Origin: Acidobacteriota bacterium
Lineage (GTDB): Bacteria; Acidobacteriota; Terriglobia; Terriglobales; Acidobacteriaceae
Length of the DNA: 10,678 nt
Assembly: GCA_028873155.1 (NCBI GenBank)
Contig: JAGWML010000095.1
Coordinates: 1-10,678, forward strand
Direction of reading: 5' to 3'
Part shown: in pieces, positions 1 to 6,261 of the stretch
Layout: each line of letters opens with the position of its first letter
Position numbering within the stretch: the stretch's first letter is position 1
Program-made: the position numbers and the translations under genes
The notes under the pieces: generated by a model
What the model was told of the DNA's origin: nothing
What the model saw: only the letters and a program-made list of their open reading frames with translations
The model's database searches: none

Positions 1-217
1 TGCGCTCTATGGAAGCCTGGGCAACACGGAATCGATTACAGCGGGACTGGCGTGCTCGCCCTGCGTGACTGCGGCGAACAAGAAGAACTCGGCGTGCACG
101 GATCCCGTCTGCATGAAGGCCATCACTCCGGAACGCGTGCTGGATTCGGTTCGCAGCGTGCTGAATGGGACGCAACAGAGTGATGTGGATCTGCGACGAC
201 TCGCGAAGGTCCCATAG
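1..217 (+). CDS. Glycosyltransferase family 9 (heptosyltransferase-like), C-terminal fragment
   Basis: This is the 3' end of a gene that begins before the window; the reading frame starts at base 2 and gives 71 residues up to the TAG at 215-217. The visible part reads ALYGSLGNTESITAG, then a cysteine cluster CSPC...C..PVCM followed by KAITPERVLDSV. A C-x-P-C pair followed by a Cys-Met and I-x-P-E-x-V at the C-terminus is typical of GT9 enzymes (ADP-heptose:LPS heptosyltransferases and relatives), which transfer sugars in the cytoplasm to lipopolysaccharide core or related acceptors. The sugar and acceptor cannot be told from this fragment. The gene converges on the ZIP transporter with only 5 bp between the stop codons. 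No terminator hairpin is visible in that gap. The catalytic N-terminal part lies outside the window, so the family call rests on the tail only. Confidence 0.6.
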   Translation, partial: ALYGSLGNTESITAGLACSPCVTAANKKNSACTDPVCMKAITPERVLDSVRSVLNGTQQSDVDLRRLAKVP

Positions 218-222
218 ACCTG

Positions 223-948
223 CTAGAGGGCGGGCAGCAACATGCGCAACAGCAAGAACGCGCCGACGCCGAGGAAGAACACCAGCGCCATACGAATGCC
301 GGGTTCGCGATTGACCTCAGGCACCAGGTCGCTTGCTCCGACGTAGAGGGCCACGCCGGCCGAGACCGGCAAACCATAGGGCATCCAGTGAGGGGCCAGT
401 TCGATCACAAGCACGCCAGCCATCGTTGCGGCGGCCAGCCCCACCGCGGATGAGAATGCGACTTGGCGGCTGCGGCCGCTGGCCATCATCACGCTGGCCA
501 TGGTGAAGCCTTCCGGAGCCTTATGCAGAAAGATGGCGAGAAAGATGAGCCAGCCAAGCGCAGAGCTGACCACGAATCCTGACCCGATGGCCACGCCGTC
601 AAACAGCGCATGCACGCTCAGACCGCCGAGCACCGAATAGCTGGTGTGGCGCGAGACGAACTCGCCGGGGTGCGTCTCTTCTCCATAGTGGAAGTGCGCG
701 TTGATGGTGTGTTCCAGCAGATGCACCACGCAATATCCACACATGATGAGAATCGGGCCCATGCGAGGGCTGAGATGCAGGCTTTCCGGCGTCATCTCCA
801 GCAGCGCGGTCGCCATCAGGAAGCCTGCCCCCAGCGCGACGAAGTAGCGCAGATAGCGCTCGACACCGCGCGCCCGCACCAGCACCAGCCCGCCGGCCAC
901 GTCGGCCAGCGCGGCCAGTAACCCGAGCAGGATGGAGAGCTTGATCAT
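223..948 (-). CDS. ZIP family divalent metal transporter
   Basis: This 241-aa polytopic inner-membrane protein is predicted to import divalent metals (Zn, Fe or Mn) into the cytoplasm. About eight hydrophobic segments are visible. The two metal-site helices are clear: TM4 has HALFDG (113-118) followed by VAIG, and TM5 has HKAPEG (142-147). These are the H-x-x-x-D-G and H-K-x-P-E-G signatures of the family. The loop before TM4 (about 77-101) contains several His and acidic residues (EHTINAHFHYGEETH), the usual position of the ZIP metal-sensing loop. TM6 keeps an acidic GASDLVPEVN (204-213). The start is the first Met of the frame; the stop of the YchF-like gene lies 6 bp upstream on the same strand, so the two are probably co-transcribed. 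Metal preference cannot be read from the sequence. The length is normal for short bacterial ZIPs. Confidence 0.88.
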   Translation of the reverse strand: MIKLSILLGLLAALADVAGGLVLVRARGVERYLRYFVALGAGFLMATALLEMTPESLHLSPRMGPILIMCGYCVVHLLEHTINAHFHYGEETHPGEFVSRHTSYSVLGGLSVHALFDGVAIGSGFVVSSALGWLIFLAIFLHKAPEGFTMASVMMASGRSRQVAFSSAVGLAAATMAGVLVIELAPHWMPYGLPVSAGVALYVGASDLVPEVNREPGIRMALVFFLGVGAFLLLRMLLPAL

Positions 949-954
949 GACTTG

Positions 955-2040
955 TTATCCGCTGTGCCGAATGTGGAGCACGTCGCCGTCCTGCACGATG
1001 TACTCTTTGCCTTCGAGCCGCAGGGTCCCCTGCGCGCGCGCCGCCGCTTCTGAACCGGCAGAGAGCAGTGCATCCCAGCGAATCGTCTCTGCGCGGATGA
1101 AGTGATGCTCGAGGTCTGAGTGGATGGCGCCGGCAGCCTGAGGCGCTTTTGATCCCGCGGGAACGGTCCATGCGCGGCACTCATCTTCGCCTGCGGTGAA
1201 GAAGCTGATCAACCCCAGCAGCTCATAGCTCTTCCGAATGAGCCGAACCAGGCCGCTTTCATGCAACCCATAGCTGCCCAGGAATTCGGCCGCCTCGGCC
1301 TCGTCCATCTCGGCCAGCTCCGCCTCCACCTTGCCGCAGATTGCCGTGGCTCCGGCGTTGGGGCGGTGGGCCACTTCGTCCAGCTTGTAGCGGCTCACGG
1401 CTGCGTCCAGCGCATCACCCAGCGCGGCGGACTCGCCGATATTCACCGCATACAGCACAGGCTTTTGCGAGAGAAACATGAAGCCCTTGATGAGCTTTTT
1501 CTCGTCGGCCGTCATCTCCAGTTCGCGCAACGGCTGCTCTTTTTCGAGCGCTTCTTTTGAGCGCAACAGCAGCGCCTGCTCGCGCTCCAGATCGCCAGTG
1601 CGGCCCTTCTTCATATCTTTCTCAACGCGCTCCAGCCGCTTTTCCACCTGCGTCAGGTCGCTCACCATCAGGTCGAATTCGACGCTCTTCACATCGCGCA
1701 GCGGGTCGATGGGGCCGACATGCGGGATTGAATCATCTTCAAACGCGCGCAGCACGTGAATCAGTGCGTCCACGTTGCGCAGGCTGGCGAGGAAGTTCGT
1801 TTCCTTCAGCGCTTCCTGCCCGATGGCGGCCACGTCAACGTAATCGACCGTTGCGTAGGTGGTCTTCTTGGGCGAGTAGAGAGCGGAGAGCTTATCCAGG
1901 CGCTCATCGGGTACGCGGGCCACGCCAATGTGCGCCTCGCGCGGGTTGGAGTAGCCACGGTCTTCCAGTTTTGCCTTGGTCAGAATTTTGAATAGCGATG
2001 TTTTGCCCACTTGCGGCAGGCCGATAATGCCAGTCTTCAT
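955..2040 (-). CDS. ychF: YchF/OLA1-like P-loop NTPase with C-terminal TGS domain (divergent paralogue)
   Basis: The 361-aa protein matches the overall YchF layout: P-loop GLPQVGKT at 7-14, a helical coiled-coil insertion around 120-180, the NIGE motif at 200-203 in the G4 position (the YchF N-x-x-E in place of NKxD, linked to ATP preference), and a TGS/DUF933 domain from about 278 to 359 with FTAGEDECRAWTVPAG and EGKEYIVQDGDV. YchF proteins bind ribosomes and modulate translation and stress responses. The switch II motif is unusual: canonical DIAGL is DVAAI here (69-73), and the following Gly-rich stretch (GEGLGNQ in E. coli) is reduced. This points to the variant often annotated 'DUF933 protein' rather than the orthodox copy. 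The Met at 2040 was chosen over the upstream Met codons (frame open to 2151) because family members begin M-K-x-G-I-I-G-L-P; a weak GGGA lies just upstream. It probably shares a transcript with the ZIP gene. Confidence 0.85.
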   Translation of the reverse strand: MKTGIIGLPQVGKTSLFKILTKAKLEDRGYSNPREAHIGVARVPDERLDKLSALYSPKKTTYATVDYVDVAAIGQEALKETNFLASLRNVDALIHVLRAFEDDSIPHVGPIDPLRDVKSVEFDLMVSDLTQVEKRLERVEKDMKKGRTGDLEREQALLLRSKEALEKEQPLRELEMTADEKKLIKGFMFLSQKPVLYAVNIGESAALGDALDAAVSRYKLDEVAHRPNAGATAICGKVEAELAEMDEAEAAEFLGSYGLHESGLVRLIRKSYELLGLISFFTAGEDECRAWTVPAGSKAPQAAGAIHSDLEHHFIRAETIRWDALLSAGSEAAARAQGTLRLEGKEYIVQDGDVLHIRHSG

Positions 2041-2237
2041 GAAGTTCCCATCACGGTCTTCACAGGATGCAATGCGGTGAAGAACCTCTTCGATGATACA
2101 GGAACGGATTGCGGCGCCATTCATCTTCCGACGCGAGTAGCAGCAAGTCAAAACGCCAAATCACGGGCGCCGAGATTTCCACTGCTGTTGCAGAAAATGC
2201 TCCGGATTTTCTCGCGGTGTTTATGCGGCGAGCGTCG

Positions 2238-2260
2238 GTGCGCTCCTATTCTGAGCGCAC
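2238..2260 (+). promoter_or_regulatory. Hairpin in the leader of the phosphoesterase gene
   Basis: A perfect inverted repeat has arms GTGCGCTC (2238-2245) and GAGCGCAC (2253-2260) with a 7-nt loop. It sits 64 bp upstream of the phosphoesterase start in the 284-bp divergent spacer. It has no T-run on either side, so it is not a standard terminator. It could be an operator for a dimeric repressor or an mRNA leader structure; its role is inference. Confidence 0.4.
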
Positions 2261-2315
2261 TACCGGAGCCCGTCTGAGGGTTCCGCGCACTTCCTCAAAC
2301 CTTCATCTCCAACCT

Positions 2316-2322
2316 GGAGAAG
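2316..2322 (+). promoter_or_regulatory. Ribosome binding site fixing the phosphoesterase start
   Basis: GGAGAAG lies 2 nt before the ATG at 2325 when counted from its last base, with GGAGA spaced 4 nt from it. This site, plus the signal peptide that begins immediately after, decides this start over the in-frame upstream Met at 2109. Confidence 0.65.
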
Positions 2323-2324
2323 TT

Positions 2325-4361
2325 ATGCAGAAGAATCGCCAGAGTTCCATACTTCTGAAGAGCGGAGCGGCAGCCCTTGCCGCACTGCAAGTGTTTGCGG
2401 GCATTCCTCAGCCTGCCTTCGCAGAAGACCATGACGGTGCGCGCTCGGCCGACATGCAGACCCGCACCCCGATCAAGCACGTCATCGTCATCATTGGCGA
2501 GAATCGCAGCTTCGACCATGTCTATGCCACCTATGTGCCGCGGAACGGCCAGCGCGTGGACAATTTGCTCACCAAGGGCATCATCCATGCAGACGGCACA
2601 CCCGGTTCGAACTACTGGAAGGCAGTGCAGCAGCAGGCTGTGGACTCGGCGACGGACGGCTTTCAGGTGAGCCCCGGACAGAAGTCGAAGTACGCGACGC
2701 TGCCCACGCCACTCGCCGGCGGCCCAACGGCTCCGTACATCTCTTCGCTGGCTGAGGCAAAGGCCGTCGAAACGGGCCTGCCCAACGACCAGTACTACAC
2801 CTACCTGACGACCGGCGGCACGGGCCTGAAGCACGGCGCGCCGGACACCCGCATTCCCAACGTGACGTCGCTGCCGCCGGGGCCGTTCCAGATTACGCCG
2901 GGTATTCCGTATGACGCGTACGCGGCGAGCCCCGTCCATCGCTTCTATCAGATGTGGCAGCAACTGGACTGCGACGCCAGCAAGGCGACGGCGAGCAATC
3001 CGAGTGGCTGCTTGGCCGATCTCTTCCCCTGGGTTGAGACAACCATTGGCGCCGGTTCCAATGGCAAGGCGCAGCCCGCGGGGTTCACAGAGCAGTCCAC
3101 AGGTGAAGGCTCGACCGCAATGGGCTTCTACAACGTGCAGCAGGGCGATGCGCCGTATATGAAGTATCTGGCTGACACCTACGCCCTCAGCGACAACTAC
3201 CATCAGGCCGCGTCCGGTGGCACGGGCATGAACCACATCGAAATCGGCACGGGCGATGCGCTCTGGTTCAGCGATGGCAACGGGAATCCGGCCACGCCGC
3301 CGAGCAACCAGCTTGTGGCCAGCGGCACGGCGAACGCGGGCATCGTGGACGAGATCGAGAACCCGAACGCTGCTCCGGGCACCAACAACTGGTACAGCGA
3401 AGATGGTTACGGTGGCGGGTCAAATGGTAAGGCTTCTTATGGTGGCGGCAGCTACAGCAACTGCTCGGATCCCAACGCGCCCGGAGCCACGGCAGTCGCA
3501 GACTATATGCGTGCGTTGCCGTATCGCGTCAACCTTCAATGCGAAGCGGGCCACTACTATCTGCTGAACAACTACAACCCCGGCTACTTCGGCGACGGAT
3601 CGAACGCGTACACCGACACCAACAACGCCAACTCGGTCTTTACGATTCCGCCGTCCACCGTGCGCAACATCGGCGACGCATTGCTCGCGAAGAATGTTTC
3701 GTTCAAGTACTACGGCGACCAGTGGAATTTGTACAAGAACGATCCCTACTATCAGAATCCGGCCGACGTGTATTGCAACATCTGCAACTTCCTCTCCTAC
3801 TCGACCTCCATCATGACCAACGCCGCGGTGCGGAACGCGCACATCGCAGACACGGTGGATCTCTACGCCGACATCCAGAGCGGCACACTGCCGGCGGTTT
3901 CCTACGTCAAGCCGAGCGGTCTGGTCGATGGCCATCCGGCTTCGTCCAAGCTCGATCTCTTTGAAGGCTTTGTGAAGAAGATTGTGGATGAAGTGCATGC
4001 GAACCGCGAGCTGTGGGAGAGCACGGCCATCTTCGTCACCTTCGACGAGGGCGGCGGCTACTATGACTCGGGTTACGTGCAGCCGGTGGACTTCTTCGGC
4101 GATGGCACCCGCGTTCCGTTGATCGTGGTCTCGGCGCACACCCGCCCCGGCCACATCTCGCACGACTACTCGGATCACGTTTCGATCCTCAAGTTCATCG
4201 AACGGAACTGGGATCTGAAGCCGCTCACCGATCGCAGCCGCGACAATCTGCCCAACCCGGAGACGAGCTGGAACAATCCCTATGTGCCGACCAACGGACC
4301 GGCCATCGGCGACCTGTTCGGCATGTTCGACTTCGGCAGCGACGGCGACAGCGGCCGTTAA
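2325..4361 (+). CDS. Secreted phosphoesterase (phospholipase C / acid phosphatase AcpA superfamily)
   Basis: The predicted product has 678 residues. It opens with a Sec-type signal peptide: basic MQKNR, a hydrophobic stretch at about 8-28, and likely cleavage after AFA at residue 33. There is no twin-arginine motif. The mature protein starts with KHVIVIIGENRSFDH (51-65), the metal-binding hallmark of the Pfam phosphoesterase family (PF04185). SGGTGMNH at 297-304 carries Thr300 in the nucleophile position of G-x-T-x-x-N. DEGGGYYD (574-581) and HDYSDH (613-618) supply the remaining metal and phosphate ligands. These enzymes hydrolyse phosphate mono- or diesters, such as phospholipids, outside the cytoplasm. 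The substrate here is unknown. Cysteines are spread through the mature region and could form disulfides. A Gly/Tyr/Ser-rich stretch at about 361-379 looks like an internal partial duplication. The gene stands alone and ends at a terminator; I see no obvious Pho box. Confidence 0.88.
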   Translation: MQKNRQSSILLKSGAAALAALQVFAGIPQPAFAEDHDGARSADMQTRTPIKHVIVIIGENRSFDHVYATYVPRNGQRVDNLLTKGIIHADGTPGSNYWKAVQQQAVDSATDGFQVSPGQKSKYATLPTPLAGGPTAPYISSLAEAKAVETGLPNDQYYTYLTTGGTGLKHGAPDTRIPNVTSLPPGPFQITPGIPYDAYAASPVHRFYQMWQQLDCDASKATASNPSGCLADLFPWVETTIGAGSNGKAQPAGFTEQSTGEGSTAMGFYNVQQGDAPYMKYLADTYALSDNYHQAASGGTGMNHIEIGTGDALWFSDGNGNPATPPSNQLVASGTANAGIVDEIENPNAAPGTNNWYSEDGYGGGSNGKASYGGGSYSNCSDPNAPGATAVADYMRALPYRVNLQCEAGHYYLLNNYNPGYFGDGSNAYTDTNNANSVFTIPPSTVRNIGDALLAKNVSFKYYGDQWNLYKNDPYYQNPADVYCNICNFLSYSTSIMTNAAVRNAHIADTVDLYADIQSGTLPAVSYVKPSGLVDGHPASSKLDLFEGFVKKIVDEVHANRELWESTAIFVTFDEGGGYYDSGYVQPVDFFGDGTRVPLIVVSAHTRPGHISHDYSDHVSILKFIERNWDLKPLTDRSRDNLPNPETSWNNPYVPTNGPAIGDLFGMFDFGSDGDSGR

Positions 4362-4390
4362 TCCCCGCTGTCCTGAATCGCTCCACCGTG

Positions 4391-4430
4391 ATGGCCTCTC
4401 TGCTCCATGCGGAGAGGCCATTGCGATTTT
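4391..4430 (+). terminator. Intrinsic terminator after the phosphoesterase gene
   Basis: Arms ATGGCCTCTC (4391-4400) and GAGAGGCCAT (4412-4421) pair perfectly. The pairing extends inward by three more pairs (one a G-U) to leave a 5-nt loop. A short spacer and T5 (4426-4430) follow on the + strand. It lies between two convergent genes and serves the phosphoesterase mRNA; the minus side has no clear T-run. Confidence 0.75.
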
Positions 4431-4482
4431 TGAGGTGTATGCGAACTGCAGGGCCGGAATTCCCTGGATGACTTCGAGCCGG

Positions 4483-4974
4483 TCAGATGCGGGTCGTCTC
4501 CGCGCGGGCTACAAGGGCAACCGTGGCCAGGCCCATCAGCAGAATGGCTTCCTCCACGTGCTCGCTGCGCCGATGGAGGCGATTGAAGTGCATGCGGCTG
4601 GGATTGTCCGGTGCGGCTGCGTCGATGGAGCCCCCGGCCGTCACGCGGTCGCGTTCCATGGCGGGAATGATGCCATATTGCGAATACGCTGTAAGCCCCA
4701 GCATAAGCACAAGCAGCACCATGGGCGCGAGAACTGAGCCCTGTCGAAAGATGTTCCAAGCCGGGGCCAAAGCCAGCAGAGCCAGCGCGATAAAGCCGGC
4801 AACGAGACCCATTCCGTGCAGGATGCGCAACAACTGACCGACGATCGAGCCGGCTGTATGCGTGTCCGGCTGCAAAGTGCCGAATGTGATGGCGGCAACG
4901 ACCGGAAAGAAGATCTCAGCGCCAAGCCAGACGATGAGCGCGAGAGAAAGCAGGGTGCGAAGCAGCGTCTTCAT
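4483..4974 (-). CDS. DUF4149 family four-helix membrane protein
   Basis: The 163-aa protein has four hydrophobic segments at about 5-31, 50-73, 83-102 and 141-157. The order and motifs match DUF4149 (related to eukaryotic TMEM205): WLGAEIFFPVVAAITF in TM1, GQLLRILHGMGLVAG in TM2 with a conserved His, AMERD after TM3, and FNRLHRRSEHVEEAIL entering TM4. Its biochemical function is not established in the family. I took the start at 4974 because members begin close to M-K-x-L-L-R-x-L. A Met five codons upstream (4989) is the alternative, with a GGTGAG only 1 nt away from it; neither has ideal ribosome-binding spacing. It lies 67 bp downstream of the exported-protein gene on the same strand and may be co-transcribed with it. 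No frameshift or truncation is visible. Confidence 0.72.
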   Translation of the reverse strand: MKTLLRTLLSLALIVWLGAEIFFPVVAAITFGTLQPDTHTAGSIVGQLLRILHGMGLVAGFIALALLALAPAWNIFRQGSVLAPMVLLVLMLGLTAYSQYGIIPAMERDRVTAGGSIDAAAPDNPSRMHFNRLHRRSEHVEEAILLMGLATVALVARAETTRI

Positions 4975-5041
4975 GCAGGAAGGATACATGCTCACCGCCG
5001 CCGTTCGCGGGGACGCACGTGCGAGGGATTGTGGCGCGGAC

Positions 5042-5641
5042 TCACTGTACGGTGAGATCGCCATCCATGTCCACCACCAGCGCATCGCCCTCAATCTGGA
5101 GCGAGTGAATCTTGAGACGGTCGAGCGTGACCTGGTACCCGGTAGTCGATGTCGAACCGGCAAGAGCGTGACGTAACAAGTCTGCCGCGTTCACCTGCAT
5201 TCCTTTCGGGACCTGCTTGCGCAGAAAGGGAGCAAGAAGAAAGTTCAGTTCCTTTTGATCGCTGACCTTTACCAGTTGCGCATTCCGGAAGCCGATAATT
5301 TCGCCCTCGCCATAAGGCTCCACAGCGACCTCGGCAGCAGGCGCGAGGGAGAGACCAAGGCAGGCGGAGCCCACGGCCTTTCCCATGCGGGCGTGCGTCT
5401 TGACCTGCACGACGATCCTGTCCTGATCGAAGCGCAGGTGAGCTTCCTCGGCGTAGACAGAGCAGGCGGAATCGGGACGGCCCTTGAGGTAATAGCGCCC
5501 ATCCGGGCCGCTGAAAAGCTGGTGCTGGAGCGTGCGTTCGAGCGCCTGCCGGCTGACCTTCAACTCCGCCGCGCTGGAGGGTGCGGGCTGAGCGAGTAGC
5601 AGGCAGACGACGAGAAGCCCAAAGAAGCGCCTTGTTGTCAT
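5042..5641 (-). CDS. Exported protein of unknown function
   Basis: From this start the product is 199 aa. It begins with a classic signal peptide (MTTRRFFGLLVVCLLLAQ, likely cleavage around SSAA at 22-25), so the mature ~175-residue protein is probably periplasmic. The Cys in the signal sequence is not in a lipobox. The mature part contains LKVSRQALERTLQHQLF, GRYYLKG, two cysteines (60 and 94) that could form a disulfide, and alternating beta-like segments ending in LQIEGDALVVDMDGDLTVQ. That ending, with a strand-rich body and an N-terminal helix, recalls small TULIP-type lipid-binding proteins (DUF1439/DUF2993-like). This is only a resemblance, and I do not recognise the family. A longer start at 5686 is possible; neither has a Shine-Dalgarno. 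The DUF4149 gene follows on the same strand. Confidence 0.7.
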   Translation of the reverse strand: MTTRRFFGLLVVCLLLAQPAPSSAAELKVSRQALERTLQHQLFSGPDGRYYLKGRPDSACSVYAEEAHLRFDQDRIVVQVKTHARMGKAVGSACLGLSLAPAAEVAVEPYGEGEIIGFRNAQLVKVSDQKELNFLLAPFLRKQVPKGMQVNAADLLRHALAGSTSTTGYQVTLDRLKIHSLQIEGDALVVDMDGDLTVQ

Positions 5642-5818
5642 AAGAGTATCGAGCTGGCGGCGAGATTTTGTGGGTGCATTTGTCATATCAAAGTGTGGAA
5701 AACTTGCGACGGGTCGGGCAGGACCAGGCGCGCAAGCGGATTGAAATGAGATGAATACGAAGGCTGCGACAAAGTGGTAGCGGCTGAAAATGTTCTCATG
5801 AAATGTGATGCCCAGCTA

Positions 5819-5847
5819 TTGATTTTCAGAGAAAAAATCCCTAAAAT
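5819..5847 (+). promoter_or_regulatory. Sigma-70-type promoter for the 75-aa protein gene
   Basis: TTGATT (5819-5824) and TAAAAT (5842-5847) are separated by exactly 17 bp, in the most AT-rich part of the window. They match the -35 consensus at 4 of 6 and the -10 consensus at 5 of 6 positions. Transcription would start near 5854, giving an ~90-nt leader before the ATG at 5943. This is by far the best promoter match I found here. Confidence 0.55.
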
Positions 5848-5942
5848 AGAAGAGTAGTTTTCCTCTGGCCGGATTGGTTTCCCCTCCCCTGCGACCGAGG
5901 ATAATTCACCAGAAGACCCTTTCAATCAAGGATTGCATATCA

Positions 5943-6170
5943 ATGGCAAAGCGTCGTGGAAATCCGAACTGGGGCAAGCCGGAGCCCATTGGCCCGGTTG
6001 TGCCCACCGTGACCTCCTTCGAGCAGATCGTGAAGGAGTTCAAGCTCAGCCCGGACCAGTACATCCGGTCAACTCGCCTGCGGGAGTGGGCGCGCCGGAA
6101 CAAGAACTCGAAGTATATCCCTGAGGCGCTTCTGGAGGCCTGGGGATTTGAGATCGAATCGACGTTGTAA
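5943..6170 (+). CDS. Small basic protein of unknown function (75 aa)
   Basis: The protein starts with a basic, Pro/Gly-rich, probably disordered segment (MAKRRGNPNWGKPEPIG). A compact helical region follows: TSFEQIVKEFKLSPDQYIRS (24-43), then LREWARRNKNSKYIPEALLEAWG (46-68). The pattern suggests a small nucleic-acid-binding or adaptor protein, but I do not recognise a family. The ATG at 5943 was chosen because AAGGA lies 10 nt upstream (5928-5932). The frame is open further up to a TTG at 5874, but that extension would begin almost at the predicted transcription start and reads like leader sequence. Coding is supported by the promoter, the ribosome binding site, a normal stop and the terminator hairpin 24 bp beyond it. 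It is probably cytoplasmic, with no membrane segment. Confidence 0.72.
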   Translation: MAKRRGNPNWGKPEPIGPVVPTVTSFEQIVKEFKLSPDQYIRSTRLREWARRNKNSKYIPEALLEAWGFEIESTL

Positions 6171-6193
6171 GCACATTCTCCTCTGAGGGAGTC

Positions 6194-6221
6194 AAAAGCG
6201 CCGCCTTTGTGCGGCGCTTTT
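6194..6221 (+). terminator. Intrinsic terminator (or attenuator) between the small gene and ribBA
   Basis: Perfect 11-bp arms AAAAGCGCCGC (6194-6204) and GCGGCGCTTTT (6211-6221) enclose a 6-nt loop. The GC-rich core ends in TTTT followed by GCTGTTT. It is a textbook rho-independent hairpin, and its A-run/T-run symmetry would let it work on both strands. It lies only 40 bp before the ribBA start. Confidence 0.8.
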
Positions 6222-6249
6222 GCTGTTTGCGGCGGCCATGGGCGAGAAT

Positions 6250-6254
6250 AGGAG
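6250..6254 (+). promoter_or_regulatory. Ribosome binding site of ribBA
   Basis: AGGAG is spaced 7 nt from the ATG at 6262. It decides this start over the in-frame upstream TTG at 6220 and ATG at 6238, which would begin in or just after the terminator hairpin. Confidence 0.7.
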
Positions 6255-6261
6255 CACTGCT

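Noticed and set aside
2041..2151. N-terminal extension of the YchF-like protein from upstream Met codons
   Set aside because: The extra 37 residues have no family counterpart; YchF proteins begin right at the P-loop strand, as the Met at 2040 gives.
2295..3236. 313-codon open frame on the minus strand opposite the start of the phosphoesterase
   Set aside because: Same antisense shadow effect; Arg/His/Val-rich translation with no recognisable motif.
3420..4421. 333-codon open frame on the minus strand inside the phosphoesterase gene
   Set aside because: It is opposite a gene with clear catalytic motifs, its translation is rich in Val/Arg/Gly/His without domain-like pattern, and high G+C keeps the antisense frame open.
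5582..5641. Lipoprotein signal in the exported protein (Cys at residue 13)
   Set aside because: The residues before the Cys are Val-Val, which do not fit the lipobox, and a normal cleavage site follows the hydrophobic stretch.
5683..5925. 80-codon minus-strand frame in the AT-rich spacer
   Set aside because: It crosses the strong + strand promoter and has no ribosome binding site or protein-like pattern.
6171..6261. FMN riboswitch upstream of ribBA
   Set aside because: The leader is too short and contains only one simple hairpin; the conserved multi-helix FMN element is absent.
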